Shown here: one piece after another, positions 43,743-55,433 of the stretch
Numbering within the stretch: the first letter of the stretch is position 1
Layout of the letters: every line of letters starts with the position of its first letter
Source: Thereva unica
Lineage: Eukaryota; Arthropoda; Insecta; Diptera; Therevidae
Length of the DNA stretch: 64,000 nucleotides
Direction: 5' to 3'
Assembly: GCA_949987705.1 (NCBI GenBank)
Contig: OX465281.1
Span: 179,256,516 to 179,320,515 of the forward strand
Notes under the pieces: model-generated
Databases searched by the model: none
Seen by the model: the letters and a program-made list of their open reading frames with translations, nothing else
What the model was told of the DNA's origin: nothing
Program-made: the position numbers and the translations under genes

Positions 43743-44656
43743 CTATCGATAGTGAGTTATCTGAGGCCGTGATTGAAAATTTTCTACTGTGTTTATATCT
43801 ACGTCCATTGGTTCTATATTTCTATTATTATTATTGGTAAATACTCTAGAGTTTTGATACCTAATGTGAATGCGATTGCCATTTCGATTTCTATTGGTAT
43901 TAAGTCTATTATTTCTTGAAAATGGCATTGTTTGAGTGAAATTATTATATATTCCGTTCCTTGTTGTCTGTTATGATTAAAATGTCTGTAATTATCATTA
44001 CGATTATTGTTACGATTATAATTATGTTCATAGTAGTTCCGATTAAAATTATTCCTATTTCTGTTGTTGTTATTTTGTCTTTGATTATGTGGGGGATCAT
44101 TGGAAATTCCAGTTTCAAGTAGTTCAAAAAAAGCTTCTTCTAAAGAAGTAACGTTCTTTATACGTAAAAACATACTATCGGATCTAGGAATTTTGTTTAA
44201 AAACTTTTCTAATATGCTTTTTTCATTATTTATTGAAGTATTGAACTCTTCAGGGGAATTATCATCTAACTTATACTTAAGATTTAATTTATCCAAAATT
44301 ATTATTAAAGAATTATAATACTGACTTACGTTAAAATATTTTATAGAATCTGCTTCTTCTTTTAGTTTTAGGTAAGACTGTTGAATTCCAAAAGATTTCT
44401 TTAGTTGCTGCTTCATTTGGTCCCACGTTGCATTCTGGAGTCTTCTTATTGATACAGCTGCAGGTCCTTGAATTTTTGTTATGAATATATTAGATAAATA
44501 CGCCTTCATTCGTGGATCCGTTGTTAAGCCAACAATTGTCTCGACCTCTCTAATAAAATGCAAAAGCTCAAAGGCGCCATCACCCCGAAAAACTGGTACA
44601 GCTCTCGCTTCCATTATTAGATCTTTTCCAGTAATTATTGCTGATTCGACTGCCAT
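43743..44656 (-). pseudogene. gag: Gag of the errantivirus
   Basis: MAVESAIITGKDLIMEARAVP opens a capsid-like protein (RGDGAFELLHFIREVE, GPAAVSIRRLQNATWDQM). It ends in an Asn/Arg-rich tail without zinc knuckles, as is usual for errantivirus Gag. The first frame drifts at about 43930 and the Asn/Arg-rich sequence continues in another frame to 43743, indicating a one- or two-base shift near 43930. Confidence 0.8.
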
Positions 44657-44975
44657 TATATTGTTATTAAAAAAAAAACAAAAATTGGTTTGAACTTTTC
44701 TCCTTTATTTTTTGTTTATTTTAATTAAGTTGAGCTCAATTTGAGTGATACGTGAAGTCTTCAAATCAGGTTAAATTTTAATTTTCTTTTATTGATTCGA
44801 TGCAAATAAATTCTTAAAAGAATTCTAGACGTCGTACAAGATGAAAAGTATATAGAACTTTCACTGTCACTGGTAATCCGTTTGTTGAATCACATTGATC
44901 AAATTACCACTTTTTTTTTAAGCTCATTTAAATAATTAGTCTTAACACTGTTAAGTGAAAAAAAAAAAATATATA

Positions 44976-45209
44976 CAGTCGAACCTGGATAAGCGAGAAT
45001 TCAAGGGACCACAATATCTTTTTCGCTTATGGAGGTTTTTCACTAACCCAAGTTTTTCGCTTATACAGGTTCAGGAGTGGGTTCTCTCATTTATACAGGT
45101 TTAAAAGAATACAGCAAATACAAGTATGTATGTAGTAATAAATATATGTATATTGTATAGGTTTCATTCATTAAAATTTGACATAACAAAAAGAAAACAG
45201 AAAATCCGA

Positions 45210-45284
<75 letters not shown>

Positions 45285-46360
45285 TCGAAATGTACTGAAA
45301 CCAGTAGGTGCAAAAATAGATCTAGAAAAGGATCATGTAAAAATTAGGAATAAAATAATTAAGTTTAAAAGTTTTTGCTCTTTTGATAATATCGAAATGT
45401 ACTGAAACCAGTAGGTGCAAAAATAGGTCTAGAAAAGGATCATGTAAAAATTAGGAATAAAATAATTAAGTTTAAAAGTTTTTGCTCTTTTGATAATATC
45501 GACGGTTTATATTCTTTAGATTTAAATAATGTAAATGTTCTCGATCTACCAAAAACGGATAATCTTAGTAAAGAAGAGTTTCATGCTTAAAGAAAATTAT
45601 TGTAGAAAACAAAGATTTATTTTATCAAGAAGGACAAAAATTAACTAATATTACTTGCATTAAACATCAAATTATTACGAAGCATAATTTGCCAGTATAC
45701 TCAAAGATTTACAGATTCCCTAAAATCCACGAACAAGAAGTGGAAAAACAAATAACAGACATGTTAAAACAAGGTATAATTAAGCATAGCAATTCACCTT
45801 ATAATTCCCCCATTTGGATTGTCCCAAAAAAATTAGATCAATCGGGAGAAAACAAATGGAGGATTGTCGTCGATTATAGAAAATTGAACGAGATAACTAT
45901 AGACGACAAATTCCCTATTCCCAACATAGAGTCACTTTTTGACAAGTTGGGAAGAGCTCAATATTTTTCGACATTAGATCTCGCTAAAGGATTTCACTAA
46001 ATCCTTGTAGACGAGAAAGATCAGGCAAAGACCGCGTTTTCGACCCCACAAGGTCACTACGAATATGTCAGGATGCCATTTGGCTTAAAAAATGCTCCTG
46101 CTACATTTCAAAGAATGATAAATTATGTCCTACGCGAGTACATCAATGTCAATTGTGTTGTATATCTTGACGATATACTTATTTTTAGCACTTCCTTAAG
46201 TCTCAGTTATAGAGGTCCACGAGAGAAAAGCGGCTTTCTCTTATAGAGGTTTTTAATTCTCACTAATAGAGGTTTTAGAGGGTTAAAATGACGGGACCTG
46301 GCAATTACTCTCCCTTGTAGAGTTTTCTCACTTACCCAGTTCTCACTCACCCAGGTTTGA

Positions 46361-46363
<3 letters not shown>
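44976..46363. mobile_element. TA-flanked TIR element (pogo/Tc1-like) carrying captured retroviral pol
   Basis: CAGTCGAACCTGG at the left pairs with CCAGGTTTGACTG at the right, and TA flanks both ends. Subterminal repeats such as TTATACAGGTT and TTATAGAGGT resemble pogo-type ends. It carries a (TA)n tract (about 45215-45280) and a 911-bp piece of errantivirus pol (45285-46195). No transposase is present. Confidence 0.75.
45285..46195 (+). pseudogene. Captured copy of errantivirus protease-RT, inverted
   Basis: Reverse complement of 42575-43486, 911 versus 912 bp, with few differences (for example TAA replacing CAA near 46000). It includes the same 107-bp tandem duplication (copies starting 45285 and 45392) and the RT start. 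It encodes an uninterrupted RT piece only at 45689-46000. Confidence 0.9.

Positions 46364-46420
<57 letters not shown>
46364..46420. repeat. (TA)n tract
   Basis: TA repeat adjoining the right TIR of the pogo-like element. Confidence 0.9.
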
Positions 46421-46424
<4 letters not shown>

Positions 46425-46464
46425 TTCACTTTTAACTTTTGCACGACACTAGTTTGGCATCTTA

Positions 46465-46476
46465 CCGACTGCGCCA
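46465..46476 (-). promoter_or_regulatory. Primer binding site, tRNA-Ser type
   Basis: CCGACTGCGCCA on the plus strand is TGGCGCAGTCGG on the coding strand, the primer site known from the 17.6/297 errantivirus group. It directly abuts the 5' LTR. Confidence 0.85.
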
Positions 46477-46894
46477 AACTTGTAATTGGTTTTCCTATTA
46501 CAAAAATAAAAATTTATTTTAATTAAAAGAAAAGATTTAACAGAACTAGAACTTTATTTCACGACGATCAAACTGAAACTGAAAATTATTTAGTACATTA
46601 CAAATTAAAAGATCTACAGTTTGGTTTCGAGTTACAAAAATGTGTCTTCTCGAGAAATCAGCATAACGTCGCAGTAATGTGGGAAGAAATCTTGGGGGTC
46701 ATAAGATAAAGTAATTCTTATTAATTAGAAGTAACATGATCAATTCTTGGGATGCAATGTGGGAAGAAATCTGGGGAGTTATAAGATAAAAAATAATTCT
46801 TATTAACTAAACGTAACATGATCAATAAGATTACTTGGGAACGGATGTAGGAGTTATGATTTCTTCAAGGATTTGGTTACTAGGATATATGACT
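46477..46894 (-). repeat. 5' LTR of the errantivirus (418 bp)
   Basis: Same length as 36775-37192 and near-identical. It is followed by TCCATAC; a clean target duplication was not found. Confidence 0.95.
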
Positions 46895-46997
46895 TCCATA
46901 CTTGTGTGTGCTATTTCGAATGCGGCATTACAGAAAAAGTTAAAAGTTGTCCGACCTTTGCGTGGCATGCATTCTATTCATGGAACATGCCGTCAGG

Positions 46998-48444
46998 GGG
47001 TCTAAAAAGGCCACATTGGGTGAAACGTCTATAATATGATTCATTTGGTGAATTCTAGCAGATCTTTAGCAGTTCTGCTAAAAATCGTAAAATGGCCGTT
47101 TTTATAAATGATTCATAAACGATTCATATCATCTAGAGAATCATATTTGGCAAAGACATTGTCAGACAAAAAATTTAGTGACGTGGCTATAATATTTGGC
47201 TCTATCAAACCAACATTACTAATGTCAACAAAAACAAAGTAACCTTTGTAATTACAATTCAAGTGGAATATAGGAATTTTAAGTGCTTAATCACATTTCG
47301 CTCTTCTCTCGATTGTGGGAAGTGAATATATTTTCTTCGAAAATGGTCACTATTCAGGGCCAATGTCATTGCTCTTAAGGGGGGAAACCAGTTTAGACGA
47401 TTGAAAAAATCGAATTTTTTTATTTCATAAATTGTTAGTAAAACTATTCAAGAATATGTTGCCAAAGTTTCAAATCGAAATTCCGCTTTGTTCGGATGTT
47501 ATGAGCTCTAAAGAGACCGCCCTCCTTGGTATACGGTACTATGAACTGAGAAATGACTTTTCCAAATGCGTTTTTCTCGAAACGACTTTTTTTCAACTGG
47601 TGGGAATCCTAGCGTGAAAAGTTATTGCTCAATCGTTTTGAAAATTTTCGTGAACATTCTTTATTCAATTACAATCTATATGAACTAAACTCAGTTAGAT
47701 ACACTGACTTGGTGCATCATGTGTTGTGCATTTGCTCCTACATAGCGTTGATAGGATCCCGACGCGTAAAACGATAGTGCACTTAGGACCTTAAAATAAC
47801 AAAGATGTAGTAGGTATGTAGGTTTACCTACCTCTTGTAGGTTTACAAACAATAAAAACATTGTATACATAATACCTGGGTATTAATTGCCCTTGAAATA
47901 TTATTTACTTACTTTACAAACTGTCGTTAGTCCACCCTACCTAGGTAAATAAGGTTCTAACTCTTGTACTAGTTCAAGAGTCAAACTTTTATTTAACCTA
48001 TATAGGGCAATGAAATCGCGGTCCGGCATTTCGAAGCTTGCTTCCAGACTTCTCACTTTCGCTGTGCTTCGTCTATAGCAAAGAGCTTCCTCCAGTCGAG
48101 CATGTTCCAACAATTCCCGTATAAACCCAAGTCTGTCATTACTTATACACGTAATCACTAACAAAAGTTCTTAAATCATTTTTTAAATTCAATTAGCACA
48201 ATTTGAACACTAAATACACACGAATATAAACTTAATATGTTGCTCTCGGAGTAACTTCTAAAATTTCACCTAATTTGACAAATATGCAATTCATATTAGT
48301 AGGCCATTTTACGGTTTCCTATAGGAAATCGACAGATTTAATATGAATCATAAATGAATCATATTTTGTGGCCTTTTTATGATTTAGGAAATGAAACATA
48401 ATATGATCATATTATGAAACACCCGAAGTGGCCTTTTTAGACCC
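46998..48444 (-). mobile_element. Harbinger-like TIR element, truncated
   Basis: GGGTCTAAAAAGGCCAC at the left and GTGGCCTTTTTAGACCC at the right are inverted repeats, with further similarity inward (CGGGTGTTTCAT/ATGAAACACCCG-type). It holds a fragment of a HARBI1-like protein on the minus strand. Flanking duplications are unclear. The interior at 47370-47700 is unrelated AT-rich repeat sequence. Confidence 0.7.
47937..48164 (-). pseudogene. HARBI1-like nuclease, N-terminal fragment
   Basis: 75 residues. FEMPDRDFIALYRLNKSLTL followed by ELVQELEPYLPR matches the N-terminal region of PIF/Harbinger nucleases (deF-x-x-x-YRL...LeP-yl). It stops right after LPR, before any catalytic Asp, so it is a remnant. 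Confidence 0.6.
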
Positions 48445-50952
48445 GCAGGTCGCATTTGAATACACACTTCTACATTATTTATCAACGAATTGAACGCATG
48501 TACGCTTGGATATGTCACCAGCTGTATGCATGCTCCGCTCCCGCTACATTCATGATCATTAATAATTGCATCCGCATCGGCATAGAATATTCCAAATCCA
48601 AGTATTGTTTTACCAAGCAGTCCGTCAACCACATCAAATGAAGCTTAACCTACGCGAATGAGAGCCAGTCTACTTGAGTATAGTATTGGCACCCTTTATG
48701 GCCACCTAGCCAATTACCTGATTTCTTCGTCTCATACAATCTTTAAGGGAGCCAATTAATTTTAAAGGGAGCAAAAAGAAATGCAAAAAACAATCAACCT
48801 TTTTTCAAATTCTTCTTTCTAGGCGTAGTTGAAAATAATTTATTTTAGCTGATTAAACCGAATTTGAGGCATAAAGTTGAAAAAACATTTTTTTCAAACC
48901 TTTATATTTTCAGTCGATGTAGGGATAGTTTCAGCCCTTCACTATTATCCCTTATCATAAAATATGCTTTGTTATAAATCAACCACTTTTGAATATAAAT
49001 ATTGCAAAAAATGTATTTTATTGGATTATTTTTGATTATAATTTAAATTATCGCGAAAACCCTTAAAAAGGGAGTTTTTAAGCATTTTTAAAGGTGACAT
49101 GCATATTTTAGGACTGTGGGACCCAGATTTTCGTAGTCAGCGACCCAAAAAACATACGAGGAACGATTTTCACAACAGTGTAATGTTTTGACATAAACGA
49201 TTCGTCGATATGTTGTCAAGTTAAAAAAATTGTATAATTTAAAAAGGGGAAAGGTCCAGCATATCTCACCAAAGCGGAAATGGGTGCCAATTTTAAAACA
49301 AGAGCACCTCACACATTTAATTCACCACTCCCTATTAGTATTCTAAGCACCCAAACCACTGACATACGGTTTTAACAGCTTCGGTTTTATCAATTGAAGC
49401 GTGCAAAAAGTATTTTATATTGAAGACAATTACAAATTAAACGTAAGAAAGATGTATTATTCATTTTTTCTTCTGTCATTTTTTGCATTTTTGTTTACAT
49501 CGTTTGACATTTTAAGAAAGTCTCAAGTGTTTATACCGTAACTTCCCGGCAGTGCCACATTGTCGACAAGAATTTTTGGCGTAACCTGACCAAGTGGATC
49601 TGCTTTTTGGCGTGGCCAAACATGTGGTTTTCAAAAATTTCATAAAAATGAATTTAACGTTCAAACTTTATGAAATAATTAACAATTATAGCAATTTGAT
49701 AACAAGCAATTAAAAATTTCCAAAAATAATGAAATAATTTGTAAAATGTTTAAATTTTTAATATCAGATATATGTTAAAAACAAGCAGCTTAGGAGAAGT
49801 GGAGAATTTAGTTGGGGGACTGCTTAGGTAAAGCCACTCTCGGGCTTGAAAAAAAGGCATTTGTAAAAGATGAAAAAAATAAAAGCATTTCGACACCGGA
49901 TCACATATCCACAGGCGCCCATGAAATATCTCTTTTTGCAATGTTCCATTTGCTGCCTTACTATACCCCTTGCAGATGAGCAGTTCTATAAGTACTCTAA
50001 GGTAAGAACTAAAGTAAGGCCTTACCCCCTATGACATCGTGTGTAAAAGTAAGCACTTCTGTAAAAGGGAGTGGTAAGGCCTACCCCTTACCAGTAAGTG
50101 CTGATTTCAGTACTTCTGTAAACTTACCGGTCCTACTGGGTGCCTAGCCACAAGACACCAATTGGATTTATAATTTATGGGTTTTTACATAATACTCGAG
50201 AAGGGCGTTTTAAGTATACATATTAAAATCTTGTGCACATGCGTATCTGTTAACATGCTATCTTTTCAGATCATATTTCATAATATACGGTTAATACGCT
50301 TCGAACGACACCTCAACGAAGTCGATATCAGTTTTGGTTCGCGCGATATCGTGCAGGAAAAAATGACCACATCCGTACGCACATACACACACACACACAC
50401 ATACTTCCTCCCAATTTTTTGCTTTAAATGCTCCTGGGACCTTGAAAGATGAAAATACGTTGAAATTTTCGATTTCGATTTTCGGACCGATTACAATAAC
50501 TTCCTATACTGGGAAGTTAATAAAATTGTGATCTGAATCTGTGCCCAAAGTGCTCCTATATTTATTTGCAATGTCACAATAGATGAGTCGAACTTGGTGG
50601 GAAGTTTAGAATCCCTACTCTCCATTGTGAATAAAGTTTTATTTGTGTGTATTAGTGTTGTTGACATCGGCTGTCAAAAAGTGTCAGCTGGGTAAGTATT
50701 TATTTCATGTTTTAGATGTGATGAATTAATTATTATATATATATATATTTTATATTTTTAGATGCCTGGAAAATTGGGGGCGGTGGTCGAAGCAAACTTT
50801 TAGAGTTTTGGTGTTGTCAGGTAAGTATTATTTTTTTTATAAGAATAATTCTTTTTTATACAGTGATTGTTTATTTATTTTTAGGATACTGAACATTCTC
50901 CGGGGCCTGGGAATTTTTTTTGTTTTTTATAATAAGGTTTATGATTTTTTTG

Positions 50953-50984
<32 letters not shown>

Positions 50985-51300
50985 AAAATTCTAGTTAAAA
51001 TTCATATATTGTTTTGTATTTATTTAGATTTTATTTTGTTGGTTATTATTATTATTATTTTTTTTCCAGGAGTTTTTTGGCCTTGGAGGTATGCTATGCA
51101 TTTCCTTTCTTTAAGCGTAGGGTTCCTTCTGGGATTTTAGTTCGGTAAGCCTTTTTTGCCCTTAGAATTTTATCCCAGGGCAGTGGGAGGTGTTTAATTT
51201 TATCCCATAACGATGGCTCGATGGTTAGATTCGGTGGTGGGTGGCTGCGGCGCGCTCGATATTCGTCCAGCGTAATCCTTATTTTTTTGGTGGTGGGTCC
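48445..51300. other. Long intergenic stretch with repeat remnants, no gene recognised
   Basis: AT-rich and low in coding potential. It includes a repeat shared with 33590-33765, short GTAAGG/CCTTAC inverted motifs at 50005-50130, a CA-rich microsatellite at about 50380-50402, a poly-T run at about 50950-50980, and splice-like signals at 50692-51091 described in the findings. Confidence 0.6.
49760..49935 (-). repeat. Interspersed repeat shared with 33590-33765
   Basis: Inverted copy; shares GGGGGACTGCTT, AAGCCACTCTCGGGCTTG and CACAGGCGCCCATGAA-type blocks. Terminal repeats of this copy were not defined. Confidence 0.8.
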
Positions 51301-51330
51301 CTAGATACTGCTGTTGAAGTTGGGATTTTC

Positions 51331-52949
51331 CTAGGTTGCGTCTTCTTTCGTACCTCGGGGCCGCATGGTGTCGCCTCCAAAGTTTTTTTTATATGTTATG
51401 TGACTACAGCAGGGTTTCAGGTTTCGTATTTCCAAATCAGTTCGACTGGGTTTTGTTATAGGCCAGCTAGATGATGACTTCTGTAGCCATTCGGGTCCCG
51501 TCCACCATAAGTTGTAATTTTTTAGCTCCTCCGGCGATTTCTCTCTAGTGGCACAATCGGCTGGATTTGGCCTTGTTGGTACATGACCCCAAACTCCTTC
51601 TCCCAATGTTTCCTGGATGAGTGAAACTCTGTTTGCTATGAAGGTTTTCCATTTGGTTGGATGCCCTCTTAGCCAAGCCAGCACGATCTCTGAGTCTGTC
51701 CAAGCAATGATTGGTGTATCATCTTGAATTTTTAGTGCCTTTTTCGTGTTTTTAAACAACTTTGCTACAAGACTGCTCCACACAATTCTAATCTTGGTAC
51801 CGACACAACCTTTATGGGTGAGACCTTTGTTTTGGGAGTGAGTATGCTGACTCCCCTCTCGCCATTATGGATTGCGTAGAGATAGACAACTGCCGCATAG
51901 GCTTTGTTAGATGCATCGCTGAAGCCATGTAGTTCGATTTTGGTTTCTAGGTCTCCGATTTGGATCCATCTTGGTACACATATTTCCTCAAGTTTGGTCA
52001 GCCCTGTTTGGTATTTGGCCCATTCTGCGTCAATTTCAGTAGGGACTGTGTCGTCCCAGTCGATTTTAGCTAGCCATAAGTTCTGAATCAAGATTTTGCC
52101 TATTATAATAACCGTCGATATCCATCCTAACGCATCAAATAATTTTGAAATTTCTGACAAAATGGTTCGTTTGGTTGCCGTAGTAATTTTGATGGTTTCT
52201 TTTAGGGCATATGATAAAGAGTCGGTTCTTGGATTCCAACGAATTCCTAGTGCCTTCACGTTGTCATGAGTCTTAATTTTAAAGCATAGATCTATTTCTC
52301 TCAATTCCTCTGGTACATGTTTCAATACTTCTTGTGAATTGGAAACCCATTTCCTTAACTGGAAGCCTCCTGAAGTCATAAGCTGCCTTAGTTGAGCTTG
52401 CTCTCTATTGCGCCGTCGGTTGTGTGAGCACCTGACATTAGGTCATCTACATGAAAGTCGCTCTGAGCTGCGTCGGATCCAATTGGATAGTTCCTATGTT
52501 CATCGATCGCTAACTGCTTGATGACTCTCGTTGCTAAATATGGTGCGCTTTTTGTATCGAAAGTGACTGTGAGAAGTCTGTAATCTCTCAATGGGGTTTG
52601 TGGTGATTCTCGCCACACTAGTCGTTGATAGTTTGTATGCTGGTTGAACACCCGAATTTGCCGGTACATCTTGGCAATATCCGCGGTAAATGCAATGCGA
52701 TGAATTCGCCATCTGAGCAGGATTGAGCAAATCATCTTGCTGAAGAGGCCCGTTTAATAAAATATCATTAAGCGAAACTCCATTGCTTGTTGCTGCTGAC
52801 GCATTGAATAAAACACGTAGTTTGGTAGTGGTATTGTCTTCCTTTAGAACTGCATGATGTGGTAGGTAGAATTGCTCGCCTAATTCTTCAGCAGTATTGT
52901 CAGTAAGTTTGTCGTCTATCGGCTCCATATGCTGTATTCCTTTAGACAA
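51331..52949 (-). pseudogene. pol: Bel-Pao RT and RNase H, broken
   Basis: RT entry FYLPHHAVLKEDNTTTKLRV and FNASAATSNGVSLNDILLNG (52500-52949), then, after a shift, the catalytic region HVDDLMSG (about 52450) and GIRWNPRTDSL (51765-52379). The HGFSDASNKAYAAVVY and AWTDSEIVLAWLRG blocks form the Pao RNase H region, and ADCATREKSPEEL follows (51331-51783). At least three frame shifts separate them. Confidence 0.85.
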
Positions 52950-53405
52950 TCGTCATACTGTTGTTTTAGATCTGGTGTTCAGCTTAATCAAGCCTCGGAT
53001 TGGTAGAAGCAGGAGACGGTTCTGTGTCGCGAACGTCCTAGGGATATGCCCCTTTTGGCAAATGGGAGTTGGACTTCGTACCGCCCGTCTGTGTGCCGTT
53101 TGTGGGTTTTCTGAAAATGTTCCTCGCATTGTTGTTTTTCCAGAGTGAGTTATTTTTCGATTTTCACTTCTTCTAGTTCCCAAAACTGTTTCAGTTGTTG
53201 TTGTAAATCAACTGTCATATGAAAGTTGTTTACTTGCATTGATGACGTGGTGTTCCTCACTTTTCCGGATAATATCCACCCCAAAAAGGTATAGGTGATC
53301 CATCACAACTGAGCATTAGTCCCTCCTTGATTATGTCAGAGTAAACATCTACACCCAACAACATGTCAATTTTTGCCGGGCGATCGTACCAAGGGTCGGC
53401 TAATG

Positions 53406-54625
53406 CTAGCTGCTTGAGATGTTAGATTCACTTATCTCAATTACATCTCTCTGATGTATTTCTCTTGATGGGAGCAAATTGGTTATTTTGTTCATTAGGA
53501 GTGCGTCCATATTTAGTTTGAAGTTATTGTTGTAATTCGACTTAATTGTTAGATGGAGTAGTCCCTTGACATTACCGGCGTTTATTACTCCGACTCCGTT
53601 TATTTGTGCCCATATTGGTTCCCTTTTTAGTTTAAGTTTCTGTGCCACGGCTTCTGTTATCAACGAGACTTCTGATCCTGGGTCAATGACTGCTCTCACT
53701 TTTATTTCATGACCAGTGTCGGATCGAAGCTTCACTATGGCGGTTGCCAATAAAGTTCGATTTCCTGGAGGGCCACTGCTCACCGTCAATGATTTTAAGC
53801 TGCACGCTTGGGGATTGGAATTAGAGGAGCAGGATGATGACTCGTCCTGACTACAGGATTGTTCTATTGCAGGATTTGATTGAGGATGGGAAGAGGTCGC
53901 GATTCGACGAGCAGACGTATTCATCCTAGATTTTATATTGTTCCCTTCTTCCGAGCGATGTAACAAGGAGTGATGTCGTTGGTTGCAGCGGTGGCATGTG
54001 TGTCGGCTTGGATATTGAGCCATCAAGTGCCCATGGCCTAAACAATTAACGCACAAGGCCTTTGACTTTACGAAATTAATTTTTTCTGACCCCGGTAGTT
54101 TGAAGAAGTTCTGACACTGTCGAATATGGTGACTGTTTCGACAGTAGCTGCATGTTGGATCATTTGTAACGTGTAATGATTGCGACGTAAGCCTCGATGA
54201 AAACCTTCTGCTTCTAAAGTCCTGAAACGTCCTTCCATAAATTCTCCCAAAGTTTCCCACGATGGTATTGTTGTCTCTTTGCTTATACTTTGCTCCCATA
54301 GTTGATGGGTGCCTGATGGGAATTTTTGGACTATCGTATAGATGATCACAGCGTCCCAGCTTTCGACCTTTATTCCTAAATTGAACAAAGCTTGTAGACA
54401 CTCGGTGGTAACGTCCATTAAATTTTTTATTCCTTGTGCAGACTCATTCGTCATTGTGGGCTGAGAGAAAAGCAATTTCAGTTGCGCATTGACCAATACT
54501 CGCTTGTTGTTGTATCTATCCACTAGAAGTTTCCACGCTGGCTCATAGTTATCATTGGATACATGAACTTGCCGTAACAGCTGTAGGGCCATCGCCCTAC
54601 TGCTTCCGGCTTTACTTAGCTAAGG
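53406..54625 (-). pseudogene. gag: Bel-Pao gag and protease
   Basis: Gag (YEPAWKLLVDRYNNKRVLV, 54068-54592) overlaps, after a shift, a frame at 53406-54401. That frame has Pao-type zinc fingers (CSYCRNSHHIRQC, CVNCLGHGHLMAQ) and the protease active site VIDPGSEVSLI. Between 52950 and 53405 coding remnants persist in mixed frames (for example RAVRSPTPICQKG). Confidence 0.8.
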
Positions 54626-55433
54626 AGATATGTTTCTAAAAAACATAATCGACTGAGGCTGTCATGAAAAAAAAAATAAAAATATTAACTAGTTGTCAAC
54701 GAAATTTAAAAAATATAAAAATATATCGGGTTCTTAAATTTTGACTTAATGATCTAAATAAATTACCAACGGGTCAATAAATAATTACAATAAATAATTA
54801 TAAAATAAAACCCAAATAAAACGTAAAGGTTAAATGAATAAAATGTAAAGTGTAAAGTATGATGTATATCGGAATAAAAATAAATTTATAAAGCTAGAAA
54901 CCAAGAAAAAACTATTACTAAAAGACGAAGCAAAAGCTATTAAGAAACAGACTCCTTAAGTGGTGACTCCGGTGGAAGCAGTCAAAGATTAAGCCATTCC
55001 TGAAGATCCTTAATTACAATCATTTGATGCCCACACGTTACACGGTCCCAGATATTTTGTTTGACAAGGTTTCTGTTAAGGACTTGAAGGACCCCGTGAA
55101 GAGGAAAGCACACCGTTTCCAGACACGAGTCAAGTTTGAATCCAGATAGAAGTATCAAGACTTCTGAAGAAAGAAAAAATAGAAGAAGGGTATATGAAAC
55201 TGGTTTCAAGTTTGAAAGATAAGTGGGCCTTCTTTTTAAATTTAAAATAAATATAATTAATATTAATATTAAATTATTCTAAAATTAGTTTAATATAAAT
55301 AGATTGTTTGGTTTCTATATTGACTATTGAGTGTGTTGGTTGTTTTTAATTTCACTTGCGTGCTCGTCGTGTTGTTGTTTTTCCCCTTTTCCTGTTTGTT
55401 GTCATTTGGTTGACTCGTTTTTCAGTTTTCACA
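54626..55433. other. Intergenic AT-rich stretch
   Basis: No gene or RNA recognised. Short open frames here have no protein-like composition. Confidence 0.6.

Larger units (their letters stand above)
36775..46894 (-). mobile_element. Errantivirus-like endogenous retrovirus with env
   Basis: Minus-strand provirus. The 418-bp LTRs at 36775-37192 and 46477-46894 differ at about one position. The tRNA-Ser primer site is at 46465-46476 and a polypurine tract at 37193-37203. Gag, pol and env are in the usual order. Two DNA elements have landed inside it: 39001-40779 in integrase and 44976-46363 in the leader. Near-identical LTRs make it young, though gag-pol carries frame breaks. Confidence 0.9.
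51331..54625 (-). mobile_element. Bel-Pao retrotransposon relic without LTRs
   Basis: Minus-strand pieces of gag, protease, RT and RNase H in Bel-Pao order. Integrase and LTRs are missing, so both ends are truncated. Confidence 0.85.

Noticed and set aside
36771..46898. 4-bp target duplication for the errantivirus
   Set aside because: The flanks (GCAA or TGCA on the left, TCCA on the right) do not match, so no duplication is claimed.
46930..46975. Right partner end for the GGGACATTCC element at 35842
   Set aside because: TTGTCCGACCTTTGCG has only weak resemblance to the complement of that end and no GAATGTCCC terminus.
47432..47617. 61-residue plus-strand frame inside the Harbinger-like element
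   Set aside because: No domain, low-complexity surroundings, and it lies in repeat sequence of unclear origin.
54982..55209. 75-residue minus-strand frame
   Set aside because: Isolated, no motif, and flanked by AT-rich intergenic DNA.
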